Shown: piece by piece, positions 43,522 to 53,120 of the stretch | How positions within the stretch are numbered: position 1 is the stretch's first letter | Layout: the number at the start of each line of letters is the position of its first letter | Source of the DNA: Arthrobacter sp. CDRTa11 | GTDB taxonomy: Bacteria; Actinomycetota; Actinomycetes; Actinomycetales; Micrococcaceae | Reading direction: 5' to 3' | NCBI RefSeq assembly: GCF_026427775.1 | Contig: NZ_CP044532.1 | Span: 2,108,001 to 2,172,000, forward strand | DNA: 64,000 nucleotides | Translations under genes and position numbers: made by a program | The notes under the pieces: generated by a model | The model's input: only the letters and a program-made list of their open reading frames with translations | The model's database searches: none | Told to the model about the DNA's origin: nothing

Positions 43522-44439
43522 CTAGTGCTTGGCCTCTGGGATGCGAGGAGCAGGAATGCCATACGTCTCGCTTTGAGCGGCGAGTTCCTTGCCCCAGCTT
43601 TCTGCCAAGAGGTCAGCGGACCAGCCGTTCTCTGCTACCAAAACAAGCTTTTCGCTCGGGTGGGACCAGAGTGATAGGCGGTCGCCTCCAAGGCCGATCG
43701 CCTGCCCGGTAATTCCGGCTGCTTCTTCGGATGCCAAAAACGAAACGAGAGGTGCTACGTCCTCAACTTCGCCGAGTCCTTCATCCTTTCGGAGCCAGGC
43801 CGGAAGCGGTTCGCCGGAGCGATCCGATTCTTCGAAGATCGGCGCTAATGCCGGAATGGATCGCGTCATGTCGGTGGCTGCGACCGGGATAACAGCGTTA
43901 ACGGTGATATTGGCGCGGGCGAGTTCCATTGCCCACGTGCGGGCCATAGCAACTACTCCTGCCTTGGCGGCCGCGTAGTTGGTCTGCCCGAAGTTGCCTC
44001 GTTGTCCAGCCGGAGAGGCGATAAGGATCAGTCTTCCGCCTTCTCCTTGCTCGCGCATTTGTCGGGCAGCCGCCCGAGCGCAGGTGAATGTTCCCCGCAA
44101 ATGAACGTCGACGACAGCGTCAAAGTCCTCATCTGTCATTTTCCACAGAACTGCATCCCGAAGGATGCCAGCGTTGGCAACGAGGATGTCCAGCCGTCCG
44201 AAAGCGGATACTGCCGCTGCCACCAGCCTTTCCGCTGTATCCGTCGGGCCTACGGGAGCTGCCACCCCTGTCGCCTCAGCCCCGGCGGATCGAAGCTCCT
44301 TTACGACTTCGTCCACGCGAGTGGAGTCCACATCATTGATAACGATCGAAGCTCCGGCGGCTGCCAACGCTTTTGCGTAGGCCAGACCCAGACCGCGTCC
44401 CGAACCAGTGACGACGGCTACCTTGCCTTGCAAATCCAT
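43522..44439 (-). CDS. Short-chain dehydrogenase/reductase
   Basis: 305 residues. It has the classical SDR pattern: VVTGSGRGLGLAYAKALAAA (NAD(P) motif TGxxxGxG), LVANAGILRDAVLWKMTDED, and the catalytic Tyr/Lys in QTNYAAAKAGVVAMA. The extension of about 50 residues after the catalytic core (ending GIPAPRIPEAKH) resembles the SDR domain of peroxisomal multifunctional-type proteins, so a 3-hydroxyacyl-CoA dehydrogenase role is reasonable. It is the first gene of the operon with the acyl-CoA synthetase and aldehyde dehydrogenase genes. Operator 2 lies 52 bases upstream of its start, which has GAAAGGAAC. Confidence 0.9.
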   Translation of the reverse strand: MDLQGKVAVVTGSGRGLGLAYAKALAAAGASIVINDVDSTRVDEVVKELRSAGAEATGVAAPVGPTDTAERLVAAAVSAFGRLDILVANAGILRDAVLWKMTDEDFDAVVDVHLRGTFTCARAAARQMREQGEGGRLILIASPAGQRGNFGQTNYAAAKAGVVAMARTWAMELARANITVNAVIPVAATDMTRSIPALAPIFEESDRSGEPLPAWLRKDEGLGEVEDVAPLVSFLASEEAAGITGQAIGLGGDRLSLWSHPSEKLVLVAENGWSADLLAESWGKELAAQSETYGIPAPRIPEAKH

Positions 44440-44490
44440 GAGAAGTTCCTTTCATTCGTCGAAGTCAGGCTAAGGAGCACCAGACCCGTG

Positions 44491-44507
44491 TGTCAAGACC
44501 CCTGACA
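44491..44507 (-). promoter_or_regulatory. Operator 2: inverted repeat before the SDR operon
   Basis: TGTCAAG-ACC-CCTGACA, extended outward by TG and CA to a 21-bp element (44489-44509). It begins 52 bases upstream of the SDR ATG at 44439, in the region divergent to the ABC importer operon. Same 7-3-7 architecture and half-site as operator 1. Confidence 0.65.
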
Positions 44508-44584
44508 CAGGCGGTCTTCATGGAACCACTTGGGGGATGCTTAATCCGATGAGGCCACGGACCGGCAGGGGTGAAGATCATCTG

Positions 44585-44601
44585 TATCAGGACACTTGAC
44601 A
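44585..44601 (+). promoter_or_regulatory. Operator 3: inverted repeat before the ABC importer operon
   Basis: TATCAGG-ACA-CTTGACA. The 21-bp context (44583-44603) matches the operator 2 context at 16 of 21 positions. It contains TTGACA (44596-44601), which may be the -35 of the importer operon, although the -10 expected 17 bases later (GATGCT) is poor. Binding here would compete with RNA polymerase. Confidence 0.6.
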
Positions 44602-44705
44602 GAGATCATATCGACTGCGATGCTGAGGCAACTCAAACGACGCTTGCTTGCGCAGCTGATCTGCTGCGGGAAGCGCCGAATTCCTTTCCTAGAGAGCAGA
44701 ACATC

Positions 44706-46340
44706 ATGGAGATGAAAAGGGCAGCCCTTGCTGGGCTCCTCGCGCTAAGTACTCTCGCCGCTTCAGGTTGCACAGGGCGGAGCCCAAAAGAACCTTCTGA
44801 CAGGGCGGATGCAACCGTCTCGGCCACGACAGATAAGGCGGCAGGAGAGGCGGGCCCCATCAAATGGGCCATCTATCGTGCAACGTCCTCACTTGATCCG
44901 ATCAAGGCTTTTGATATTCCTGAGACTGCCGTCATCACCGCAATGTGCGAGACATTGCTTGTCCAACAGCCAGATTTCAGTCTTACGCCCGGGCTCGCCA
45001 CTTCCGCGGAGTATGTGAGCCCCACCTCGCTAGTACTGCAACTCGATAAGAGGGCTACTTTCTGGGATGGGTCACCGGTGACCGCGGAAGATGTGGCATT
45101 CAGTCTTGAGCGCGTGCGGGACCCGAAAGCAGGCGGCTTCTTCACGACGGACTTTGCCCGCGTCCAAACGATCTCCGTCACCGCAGAAGACCAAGTAACC
45201 ATCTCATTTTCGGAGCCGGACTACTGGTTGCGGGGCGTACTTTCCGCAATGCCAGGAATAGTGGTTCAGAAAAAGTTCGCCGAGCTGGCCGGTGCTGACC
45301 TTGGCACTCCGAGCACTGGAGTAATGTGTAGCGGTCCCTTCAAGTTCTCATCATGGAGTTCAGGCGGCGATGTTGTTGTGGACCGCAACGACTCGTATTG
45401 GAAGGAGGACGCGAAAGCGATGGTGCCCTCCGTTACTTTCAGGCCGGTCTCGAACGATGCCAACCTGGCAGCGGCGTTCAGCACCGGGGACCTGAACGGC
45501 TACTACGTTGCGGGCAGCAGCGTGTACGACGAATTGAGCGCCAGTGGGAAGGTGAAGGCAACAAGTGGGCCATCTCTCACCACCGATTTGCTGGCCATCG
45601 GGGATCCGTCCGGGCCGATGGGCAACGAAAAACTACGGCAAGCGGTGTCCCTTGCCGTTGACCGCAGTGCCTACATTAACCAAGTCTATTCCGGGCAGGC
45701 CACTGTCCCTACTTCTGTGAGCAGCTCTTCCACTTGGGGTTACGGCAAGCAGGTTTTCGAAGATGAACTCGGAAAAGCCGAGCCCCTCAAGCAAGACATC
45801 GAGAAGGCCAAGTCTCTCGTGGCTGAAACTGGCATGCAGGGCAAGACGATCAAAATGGTGGTCGCCTCGGGCCTGGTCACAGGACAGATCATGGCAGCAG
45901 TCTTGAAGGAAGCCCTCGAGAACATCGGGCTGAAACTAGAGCTGCAGACGATCTCCTTGGACAAGTATAACGAGCTCTTCTTTGACCCCGCAGCGCGTAC
46001 GGGGGTCGACGTCTTTGTCACGGTCAACAACCCGATCGCCCCCGATCCTGCGCCGTTGCTGGCATCGATTGGTACTCCGGACGGTGCTTACAATTTCTCC
46101 GGGTGGTCCAACAGTGAGGTCGTAAAACTACTGGATCAGTCACGGATCACCGCTGACGAAAATGAACGCGCGCGACTGGTCGCTGAAGCTGACAAGTTGA
46201 TTACCTCGGGCCTGCCTCAGATCCCGATGGCCCACCCCTACAACGTTCTGTATCTCGACAACACGTTGTCGGGTGCCCCCGCCTCATACAGTTTTGCTGC
46301 AGGACCGTGGGCCAACTTCATCGGAAAGGCTGCAAAATGA
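44706..46340 (+). CDS. ABC transporter substrate-binding lipoprotein (family 5)
   Basis: 544 residues from ATG at 44706. A lipoprotein signal peptide MEMKRAALAGLLALSTLAAS ends in the lipobox LAASGC, so the mature protein is anchored outside the membrane. The family 5 solute-binding pattern (oligopeptide/dipeptide type) is clear: FWDGSPVTAEDVAFSLERVR and LRQAVSLAVDRSAYINQVYS. These proteins bind peptides but also nickel, opines and other amphiphilic nitrogen compounds. It is the first gene of a tightly overlapping transporter operon that includes an amidase, so an amide or peptide-like ligand is plausible. Confidence 0.92.
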   Translation: MEMKRAALAGLLALSTLAASGCTGRSPKEPSDRADATVSATTDKAAGEAGPIKWAIYRATSSLDPIKAFDIPETAVITAMCETLLVQQPDFSLTPGLATSAEYVSPTSLVLQLDKRATFWDGSPVTAEDVAFSLERVRDPKAGGFFTTDFARVQTISVTAEDQVTISFSEPDYWLRGVLSAMPGIVVQKKFAELAGADLGTPSTGVMCSGPFKFSSWSSGGDVVVDRNDSYWKEDAKAMVPSVTFRPVSNDANLAAAFSTGDLNGYYVAGSSVYDELSASGKVKATSGPSLTTDLLAIGDPSGPMGNEKLRQAVSLAVDRSAYINQVYSGQATVPTSVSSSSTWGYGKQVFEDELGKAEPLKQDIEKAKSLVAETGMQGKTIKMVVASGLVTGQIMAAVLKEALENIGLKLELQTISLDKYNELFFDPAARTGVDVFVTVNNPIAPDPAPLLASIGTPDGAYNFSGWSNSEVVKLLDQSRITADENERARLVAEADKLITSGLPQIPMAHPYNVLYLDNTLSGAPASYSFAAGPWANFIGKAAK

Positions 46341-47770
46341 GCGATCTCGCATATATTTCCGCGACCGAAGCCTTGACGCTGTTCCGGGAACGTAAGCTCT
46401 CGCCCGTCGAAGTTCTGGATGCTATTCAGTTGCGTGCCGAAGAAGTCGAACCGGTGGTGAACTCCCTCTGCCACGTCAACTTCGACGCAGCGCGGGCGGC
46501 GGCCAAAAAGGCGGAAGCGCGGTACAGCGGCAAGGGCCCCGGGCCGCGTCCGCTTGAGGGCCTCCTGGTCGCGATCAAGGAGGACGAAGCGATTGCCGGT
46601 GAACCGTGGACGCAGGGGTCACTCGTCCTGCGCGACGAAATCGCTGATCACACAGAAGATGTGCCCCAACGGGTCCTCGACTCCGGCGGTATTGTTCATG
46701 CTCGTACCACCATGCCCGAACTCGGGTCGGCCGGATTTACGCGATCCCGGCTGTGGGGCACCACTCGCAACCCGTGGAATCCGGATCAATCCGCTGGCGG
46801 CTCTTCGGGAGGTTCGGCCGCTGCCCTCGCGGCTGGCGTGACAACGTTGGCAACCGGCTCGGATATCGGGGGTTCGATACGCATTCCCGCATCTTTCAAC
46901 GGAATCGTGGGATACAAGCCTCCCTTTGGCCGTGTACCTTTGGATCCTCCTTCCAACTTCGACACATTCTTTCACGTCGGTCCGATGGCAAGGACTGTCA
47001 GAGACACTGCCCTCTTACAGAACATTCTTGCCGGCCCGAGCCAGCGCGACATCAACACATTACGTCCCAAATACGTCCTTCCGGACACGCTAGAGGACGT
47101 CCGGGGTCTCCGAATTGCGTTGTCCGTGGACCTGGGAAGCTATCCTGTGGATCCGGAAGTGCGTAAGAACACCCTGGATATTGCGGCGGCTTTGAGAGAC
47201 GCCGGCGCCACCGTAGAGGAAGTGGATCTTACCCTGTCTCGGGATACGATTCACCGGATCGCTTCGATACACTACCTTATTCAGGGTGGGGACATGATGC
47301 GCGAGTACGCTAAGTCCGACCTGGTTTCCCCTTACATGCCCGTAGTCGTGGAACGATTCGACAGGTACGGTGCCGGCGGTTCCATTGCGGAGATGAATGA
47401 ACTCAAGGCGGAGTTGTATGTGAAGGTCGCCGCTTTGTTCGAGAGCTATGACGCTCTCATCACCCCCACAATGGCGACCAGGGGAATGAAAGCCGATTCG
47501 GACTACCTCGGTGATGAACCGTTCTTTATCGACGGTGAGGAGTTCAACGACCCTATGTTTGGGGTTATGACGATTGCCTGGAACATCATGAGCCAGTGCC
47601 CTGTTTTGTCGGTTCCTTCTGGTTTTGCCGACAATGGCTTGCCAACCGGAGTGCAGATTGTCGGTCCCACTTACACTGACGAGGTCGTTTTCCGCATCGG
47701 TGCTGCCATTGAAAACCACGTATCGCTATACGGCGATTCCAGTGTCCGCCCCTCCCCGGCTCCACGGTGA
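46337..47770 (+). CDS. Amidase, amidase-signature family
   Basis: 477 residues from ATG at 46337, overlapping the binding-protein stop by four bases. The Ser-cisSer-Lys triad is visible: Lys81 in LLVAIKEDE, the cis-Ser in SAGGSSGGSAAAL (about 156-157) and the nucleophile Ser near 180 in GSDIGGSIRIPASFNG. It hydrolyses a carboxamide or similar amide to the acid and ammonia or amine. Insertion between the genes for the binding protein and the permeases implies that the imported molecule is its substrate. No signal peptide is present, so it is cytoplasmic. Confidence 0.92.
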   Translation: MSDLAYISATEALTLFRERKLSPVEVLDAIQLRAEEVEPVVNSLCHVNFDAARAAAKKAEARYSGKGPGPRPLEGLLVAIKEDEAIAGEPWTQGSLVLRDEIADHTEDVPQRVLDSGGIVHARTTMPELGSAGFTRSRLWGTTRNPWNPDQSAGGSSGGSAAALAAGVTTLATGSDIGGSIRIPASFNGIVGYKPPFGRVPLDPPSNFDTFFHVGPMARTVRDTALLQNILAGPSQRDINTLRPKYVLPDTLEDVRGLRIALSVDLGSYPVDPEVRKNTLDIAAALRDAGATVEEVDLTLSRDTIHRIASIHYLIQGGDMMREYAKSDLVSPYMPVVVERFDRYGAGGSIAEMNELKAELYVKVAALFESYDALITPTMATRGMKADSDYLGDEPFFIDGEEFNDPMFGVMTIAWNIMSQCPVLSVPSGFADNGLPTGVQIVGPTYTDEVVFRIGAAIENHVSLYGDSSVRPSPAPR

Positions 47771-47811
47771 CGGTGCCCATTGGAACCGTGCCTCTAAGGT
47801 CGTGAAACGCA

Positions 47812-48756
47812 TTGATTAGGTATCTTATTCAACGTTTGATTCTGTTCGTTTCAGCGTTGTTCGTCTCAAGCTTCGTCGTGTTCAGCGCGCTGTACCTAAT
47901 GCCTGGCGATCCAATCCGAATCCTGACCGGAGGACGCAGCCTTCCTCCGGAAGCGCTTCAGGCTCTACGAGAGCGGTATCACCTGGATGAGCCATTTCTG
48001 CAGCGGTACGGTTCCTGGCTTTCAGGTGTCCTGCGGGGCGATCTTGGCACGTCCGTCATCTTCAACCAGGACGTCTCCGAAATGCTTGCCACCAAGGTCG
48101 TTTTGACGCTGCAACTTGTCCTTTATGCAGGAGTCATCCTCGTTGTTTTAGGGGTTGGTCTGGGTCTCATTGCGGGGCTGCGCAGAGGTGCCGTGGACTC
48201 GGTGATTGTTGGCGCTACAGCATTTCTTGCCGCCATTCCGCCGTATATGGCCGCGATTGTCCTGTTATCAGTCTTCGCTGTTGGTTTGGGTTGGTTCCCC
48301 GCGATCGGCGCAGGCGCAGATGGGGAGCGTCTTTTGCATCTGACGCTTCCTGCTATTGCCTTGGCGTTGTCTTCATTGGCAATCGTGGCCAGAGTAACGC
48401 GTGTGGCAGTTCGCGGCGAGTCGGATCGCGAACACGTTCAGACCGCCGTCAGCAGGGGATTCCTGAAGGCGCAAATCGTTCGCCGACACATCCTCAGAAA
48501 CGCTCTAATGCCCATTACGACGATCGTTGGGGTGGCGGTCGCCTCGTTGTTGGCAGTTTCCGCAGTCGTAGAACAGGCCTTCTCTTTGGACGGTATCGGA
48601 TCAGCCCTGGTGCAGGCAGCTCTTGCGAGAGACATGGCGGTCGTGCAGGCCATCGCACTGCTTTTTGTCTTCGCGTTCATTGCCACAAACACCCTCGTGG
48701 ACATTCTCTATGTGTTCCTTGACCCCAGGATCAAGGCAGGGAAGGAACCAGCATGA
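47812..48756 (+). CDS. ABC transporter permease, DppB/OppB type
   Basis: 314 residues with six predicted membrane helices, starting MIRYLIQRLILFVSALFVSS. The start is TTG at 47812; no ATG or GTG alternative gives this N-terminus. The family loop appears as ALSSLAIVARVTRVAVRGES with the EAA-like motif in SRGFLKAQIVRRHILRNALM. It forms the membrane channel with the following permease. The stop overlaps the next start (ATGA at 48753). Confidence 0.9.
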   Translation: MIRYLIQRLILFVSALFVSSFVVFSALYLMPGDPIRILTGGRSLPPEALQALRERYHLDEPFLQRYGSWLSGVLRGDLGTSVIFNQDVSEMLATKVVLTLQLVLYAGVILVVLGVGLGLIAGLRRGAVDSVIVGATAFLAAIPPYMAAIVLLSVFAVGLGWFPAIGAGADGERLLHLTLPAIALALSSLAIVARVTRVAVRGESDREHVQTAVSRGFLKAQIVRRHILRNALMPITTIVGVAVASLLAVSAVVEQAFSLDGIGSALVQAALARDMAVVQAIALLFVFAFIATNTLVDILYVFLDPRIKAGKEPA

Positions 48757-49607
48757 CAACGACTGCAATAGCCATAGATACAAAACCCCGGCGTTCGGTG
48801 ACAGGGCGCGGTAAGAGTATATTCACCGGTCTGTCGATTATTGTCGTTCTGGCTGCGATTCTGTTGGCAGTCTTCGGTCCTTTGTTGGCGCCTGGAGATC
48901 CGAACAAGACAGACATTGCAAGTGCGTTCTTTGAGCCCAGTTCCGGAGCCCCACTCGGCTTGGACAGCCAGGGACGCGACATCCTCAGCCGGCTTATGGT
49001 GGGTGCGCAGTCTTCGATGGTCGGTCCGCTCATGGTGGTGATCGTGGCAATGACAATGGGCACAATAGTTGCCCTCCTTGCATCGTGGTTCGGTGGGTGG
49101 CTTGACAACCTGGTTACCACCGTCACCGACATGATGCTGGGATTTCCAGCGATTGTCCTGGCCGTCCTGGCTGCGGCCGTGTTCGGCCCCGGGCTGGTGG
49201 GACCCACCATAGCCCTCGGCTTCGCGTACATACCGCTGACGGTCCGAGTCCTGCGCTCGTTCCTGATCAGAGAAAGATCGCGCGAGTACATCCTTACGTA
49301 CGAACTGCAGGGGCTTTCGGGCTTCCTCATCTGCGTTCGGCACTTAATGCCCAATGTGGCGCCGATGATCATCGGACAAGGGACCCTCTTGTTCGGCTAC
49401 GCAATGGTTGACTTCGCGGCTATTTCATTTTTGGGCCTAGGAGTACAACCACCGACTGCGGACTGGGGTGCCATGGTTGCTGGCGGACAAAGGGGTGTGC
49501 TTCTTGGCTACCCCACGGAATCCCTTGCGGCAGGTGCGTGCATCGTGCTGGTTGTGCTCGCTGTGAACTACCTTGGCGAGCGAATTTCCGATCGGAACGA
49601 GTCATGA
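48753..49607 (+). CDS. ABC transporter permease, DppC/OppC type
   Basis: 284 residues, about six membrane helices. N-terminal segment then GAPLGLDSQGRDILSRLMVG, the DppC hallmark, and the EAA loop LRSFLIRERSREYILTYELQ. It pairs with the preceding permease and two ATPases to form the peptide-type importer. Both ends overlap neighbouring genes by four bases, showing strong translational coupling. Confidence 0.92.
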   Translation: MTTTAIAIDTKPRRSVTGRGKSIFTGLSIIVVLAAILLAVFGPLLAPGDPNKTDIASAFFEPSSGAPLGLDSQGRDILSRLMVGAQSSMVGPLMVVIVAMTMGTIVALLASWFGGWLDNLVTTVTDMMLGFPAIVLAVLAAAVFGPGLVGPTIALGFAYIPLTVRVLRSFLIRERSREYILTYELQGLSGFLICVRHLMPNVAPMIIGQGTLLFGYAMVDFAAISFLGLGVQPPTADWGAMVAGGQRGVLLGYPTESLAAGACIVLVVLAVNYLGERISDRNES

Positions 49608-50599
49608 ATACATCTGAACCCGTAGTCAAACTAGAGAATGTTGCAGCTTCCCTGCATGTTGCAGGGAAGTGGCGCCCCATCCTGCGCGACGTGTCACTGT
49701 CTGTAGGGGCCGGAGAGGCCTTGGGAATTGTCGGCGAATCCGGTTCCGGCAAGTCCATGACAGCCAGGACGATAGCGCGGCTGCTGCCGGAGCGGGCCCA
49801 CGTCACTGGTCGGATAAACGTGGCAGGAGTGGAGGTCAGCTCCCTATCAGGCGCAGCTCTGCGAGCACACCGGTCCCGTGTTGGATTTATTTTCCAAGAC
49901 CCAAAGGCCCACATTAATCCGGTGCGAAGTGTCGGAGACTTCATGACCGAGGGGCTCATTCTGTCCGACCGATTGAGGCGAGACCAGGCGCGGAAGATCG
50001 CAGCGAAGGCATTGAAGGATGTCGGTATTTCCGAACCTGAACGCCGGCTGGAGCAGTACCCACATGAATTATCCGGTGGGCTTCTTCAACGGGTCATGAT
50101 TGCCACCGTCCTCATGGGTCACCCTTCCGTCATCCTTGCAGATGAGCCCACCACCGCGCTGGACGTCACGACGCAGGCCGAGGTCGTCGCGATCTTGGAC
50201 GAGATGCGCCGTGAACGGGGGCTCGCGCTGATCTTCATCACTCACGACCTTGAACTTGCCAGCGCTGTCTGCGACCGGACAGCAGTCATGTACGCAGGGG
50301 AGATTATGGAGTCGCGCGGCAGTGCCAGCATGCATGACGCCGCCCGACACCCCTACACCCGAGCCTTGGTAGCAGCCCGTCCGTCAATGGAGGGAGCTGT
50401 GGAGCGCTTGGCAGTCATCCCGGGCCGCCCCATAGGGCCATCGGATGCCCCGGCAGGATGCTCCTTCCACCCCCGATGCCCTTTCGCCGTGGACACGTGC
50501 ACGCAAAATCACCCGGTACTTGAAGATTTCGATGGCGGAACAGTCCGATGTCTAAGAGTCCGGGAGATCCCGACTGTCCGTCAGGAGGCCAGGGCATGA
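49604..50599 (+). CDS. ABC transporter ATP-binding protein, DppD/OppD type
   Basis: 331 residues from ATG at 49604. It has Walker A GESGSGKS, the signature LSGGLLQR (the usual LSGGxxQR), Walker B VILADEPTTALD and the switch His in LIFITHDLE. The C-terminal cysteines (CSFHPRCPFAVDTC) match the OppD/DppD zinc- or iron-sulfur-type tail. It energises the importer. The in-frame upstream ATG at 49538 lies within the permease gene and was not used. Confidence 0.93.
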   Translation: MNTSEPVVKLENVAASLHVAGKWRPILRDVSLSVGAGEALGIVGESGSGKSMTARTIARLLPERAHVTGRINVAGVEVSSLSGAALRAHRSRVGFIFQDPKAHINPVRSVGDFMTEGLILSDRLRRDQARKIAAKALKDVGISEPERRLEQYPHELSGGLLQRVMIATVLMGHPSVILADEPTTALDVTTQAEVVAILDEMRRERGLALIFITHDLELASAVCDRTAVMYAGEIMESRGSASMHDAARHPYTRALVAARPSMEGAVERLAVIPGRPIGPSDAPAGCSFHPRCPFAVDTCTQNHPVLEDFDGGTVRCLRVREIPTVRQEARA

Positions 50600-51438
50600 T
50601 CGAAGACAGGAAACCAATCATCCTCTCCGTGTCGGGCCTGAGGAAGAAAATCGGGGACGTCACTGCCGTGGACAACGTTTCCTTTGAGTTGGAATCCGGT
50701 AGCTCACTGGCCATTGTGGGGGAGTCGGGCTCCGGCAAGACTACGGTGGCCCGCATGATCGTCGGCCTGACGAAGCCGACTGAAGGCACGATAACGCTGG
50801 CTGGCAGCGACCAGTCGCGTCCTGCCCACTCGTTGAAGGAACGCATTACACGTGCCCGTCAGGTCCAGCTCGTCTTCCAGGACCCGTATTCCTCCCTGGA
50901 CCCGCGCTACTCAACAGAGCAGACCCTCGATGAGATTGTCAGGTTGCACACGACGTTGCGATCGAAGACTGAGCGGCGCCGACGCGTCGCTGAGCTGGCG
51001 GACTTGGTCGGTCTTTCCTCGACCCAATTAAACGTTCGGCCGCGCGCTCTATCGGGTGGACAACGGCAACGAATCGCCATCGCTCGAGCTCTTGCCGCCG
51101 AGCCGCGGCTTCTCATACTGGACGAACCTGTGGCCGCTTTGGATGTTTCCATTCAGGCACAGGTATTGAACCTGCTGAGCGACATCCGCCGAGAGACTGG
51201 TATGAGCTATTTGTTCATCAGCCACGACTTGGCCGTCGTGCGCCAGGTATCCGAGCACGTGGTTGTGATGCAGAAAGGTCAAGTTGTGGAGAGTGGACGC
51301 ACGGCCGACGTCCTCGACCATCCAACAAATCCATACACGCAGGTGCTGCGGGAAAGCGTACCCCGGCCCGGCTGGCGACCTCGGCGATCGCTTGCGGCCG
51401 AGATTGTAGGCAGTTCGAAAGGAATTCAGAGGCAATGA
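50596..51438 (+). CDS. ABC transporter ATP-binding protein, DppF/OppF type
   Basis: 280 residues from ATG at 50596, with AGGAGG upstream inside the previous gene. Walker A GESGSGKTT, a Q-loop QLVFQDPYSSLDPRY, signature LSGGQRQRIAIARAL and Walker B LILDEPVAALD. This is the second nucleotide-binding subunit of the importer. It overlaps both neighbouring genes by four bases. Confidence 0.93.
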   Translation: MIEDRKPIILSVSGLRKKIGDVTAVDNVSFELESGSSLAIVGESGSGKTTVARMIVGLTKPTEGTITLAGSDQSRPAHSLKERITRARQVQLVFQDPYSSLDPRYSTEQTLDEIVRLHTTLRSKTERRRRVAELADLVGLSSTQLNVRPRALSGGQRQRIAIARALAAEPRLLILDEPVAALDVSIQAQVLNLLSDIRRETGMSYLFISHDLAVVRQVSEHVVVMQKGQVVESGRTADVLDHPTNPYTQVLRESVPRPGWRPRRSLAAEIVGSSKGIQRQ

Positions 51439-53078
51439 GAGACATCGTCTTTGCAGGCGGAAACTACGTCACTCTTGGAAAGTCACGCCCGGGGGCCATT
51501 GCAATCCGCGACGGCAAGATCCTTGCCGTCGGCAATGAGCATGAGGTGCGAGCCGCTGCTTCCGACACCGCTGAGATCATTGATGTTAAGGGCAAGCTGG
51601 TGAGTCCCGGCTTCGTGGACGCCCATCTGCACCCGGTCATGGCTGGGCGGGAGATGGCGCAGTGCGACCTAACGGAAGCAACCTCAGCAGAGGATTCGCT
51701 CCACAGAATTGTGGCCTATGCCGCCGCCCACCCCGATTTACCGTGGATTGAGGGCGGGGGATGGACCCTGGACCATTTCGAGGGGGGCGTTCCTAGTAAG
51801 GAACTCTTGGACGCAATTGTTCCCGACAGGCCAGTGCTTCTCCGGAACCGCGATCATCATGGTTCCTGGGCGAATTCCGCGGCTCTGAAGATCGCGGGCA
51901 TCACTTCGGACACTCCGGACCCTCTGGACGGGCGGATTGAGCGCGGACCTGATGGCTCACCCTCGGGGACGCTGCATGAGGGAGCTTCCCTTCTGGTCTC
52001 GAAGCATGCCCCAGAAACGCGGATCGAGGATCTCTACGACGGGCTCTTGCGTGGCCAGGAAGTGGCCGCACGTTTCGGAATCACCGGCTGGCAGGATGCA
52101 CTGCTCTACAAACACCCGGGTGGAGCAGATGCCGTGGACGCCTACCGCTTGGCGATTGAAAGGGGGACCCTGCGAAGCCGCGTTACCGGTGCGATTTTGT
52201 GGGACCGTTCGCGAGGGCTCGAGCAACTCGAGGACATTGTGGAACGCTCCCAACGGGTCGGTCCGGAGTATCACGAGTGGTTCCGAGCCGATGCTGTCAA
52301 GGTTCTTGTCGACGGAATCATCGAAAACTATACCGCTGCAATCTCTGAACCCTACCGAGACTCCTGCGGCCATTCCACGCAAAACCGCGGCTTGAGCTTC
52401 TTGGACGCTGAGGGACTCAAAGAAGTGGTTGCCGCGCTGGACAAACAGGGCCTGCAAGCCCACTTCCATGCGCTCGGCGACAGGGCCGTTACAGAAGCTT
52501 TGGACGCTGTTGAACATGCCCGCAGGCTCAACCCGGCTTCGAGGGCACGGCATCATCTAGCTCATCTGCAGGTCGTCTTGGAGAAAGACATTCCACGTTT
52601 CGCTCAGCTCCAGGCGTCCGCCAATATACAGCCTCATTGGGCCAGACATGAGCCTGCGATGGACGAACTGACCCTGCCGTTCCTCCCTTCGAGTTTCGCT
52701 GAGCGGCAGTATCCCTTCGCCGACTTATTGGCCAGCGGAGCACGCCTCGTGGCGGGCAGCGACTGGCCAGTCTCCAGTGCCAACCCTTTGGAGGGCATTC
52801 ATGTCGCCGTGAACCGGATCGCAGAACATGAACCCGCTGATTCCAGGGTCTTCCTGCCTGAACAGCGGATTCCGCTCTCAGTAGCCTGGGAGGCCTACAC
52901 CTCAGGGTCCGCCTTTATCAACGGCCGAGAGCACCAAATAGGACGTCTGGCCCCCGGCTACGCCGCGGATCTCGTGGTGTTGGACCGGGATCCTTTCCAA
53001 GGCGACCCCATCGACATCGCCGAAACGGTAGTTCTAAGCACCTGGGTCGACGGCCAATGCGTGCACGAACGCGATTAA
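51435..53078 (+). CDS. Amidohydrolase family 3, YtcJ-like
   Basis: 547 residues. The urease-superfamily metal site is in LVSPGFVDAHLHPVMAG, with further His ligands in LQAHFHALGDRAVTEALDAV and RHHLAHLQVV, and an Asp in LVAGSDWPVSSANPLEGIHV. YtcJ-type enzymes hydrolyse exocyclic or N-acyl amide bonds, and substrates are usually unknown. It is the last tightly coupled gene of the importer operon, so it may act after the amidase on the imported compound. No secretion signal. Confidence 0.9.
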   Translation: MRDIVFAGGNYVTLGKSRPGAIAIRDGKILAVGNEHEVRAAASDTAEIIDVKGKLVSPGFVDAHLHPVMAGREMAQCDLTEATSAEDSLHRIVAYAAAHPDLPWIEGGGWTLDHFEGGVPSKELLDAIVPDRPVLLRNRDHHGSWANSAALKIAGITSDTPDPLDGRIERGPDGSPSGTLHEGASLLVSKHAPETRIEDLYDGLLRGQEVAARFGITGWQDALLYKHPGGADAVDAYRLAIERGTLRSRVTGAILWDRSRGLEQLEDIVERSQRVGPEYHEWFRADAVKVLVDGIIENYTAAISEPYRDSCGHSTQNRGLSFLDAEGLKEVVAALDKQGLQAHFHALGDRAVTEALDAVEHARRLNPASRARHHLAHLQVVLEKDIPRFAQLQASANIQPHWARHEPAMDELTLPFLPSSFAERQYPFADLLASGARLVAGSDWPVSSANPLEGIHVAVNRIAEHEPADSRVFLPEQRIPLSVAWEAYTSGSAFINGREHQIGRLAPGYAADLVVLDRDPFQGDPIDIAETVVLSTWVDGQCVHERD

Positions 53079-53120
53079 GCAGGGTGCTGTGGTCTACCTC
53101 AACAACGTAGAAAGGCCCTT

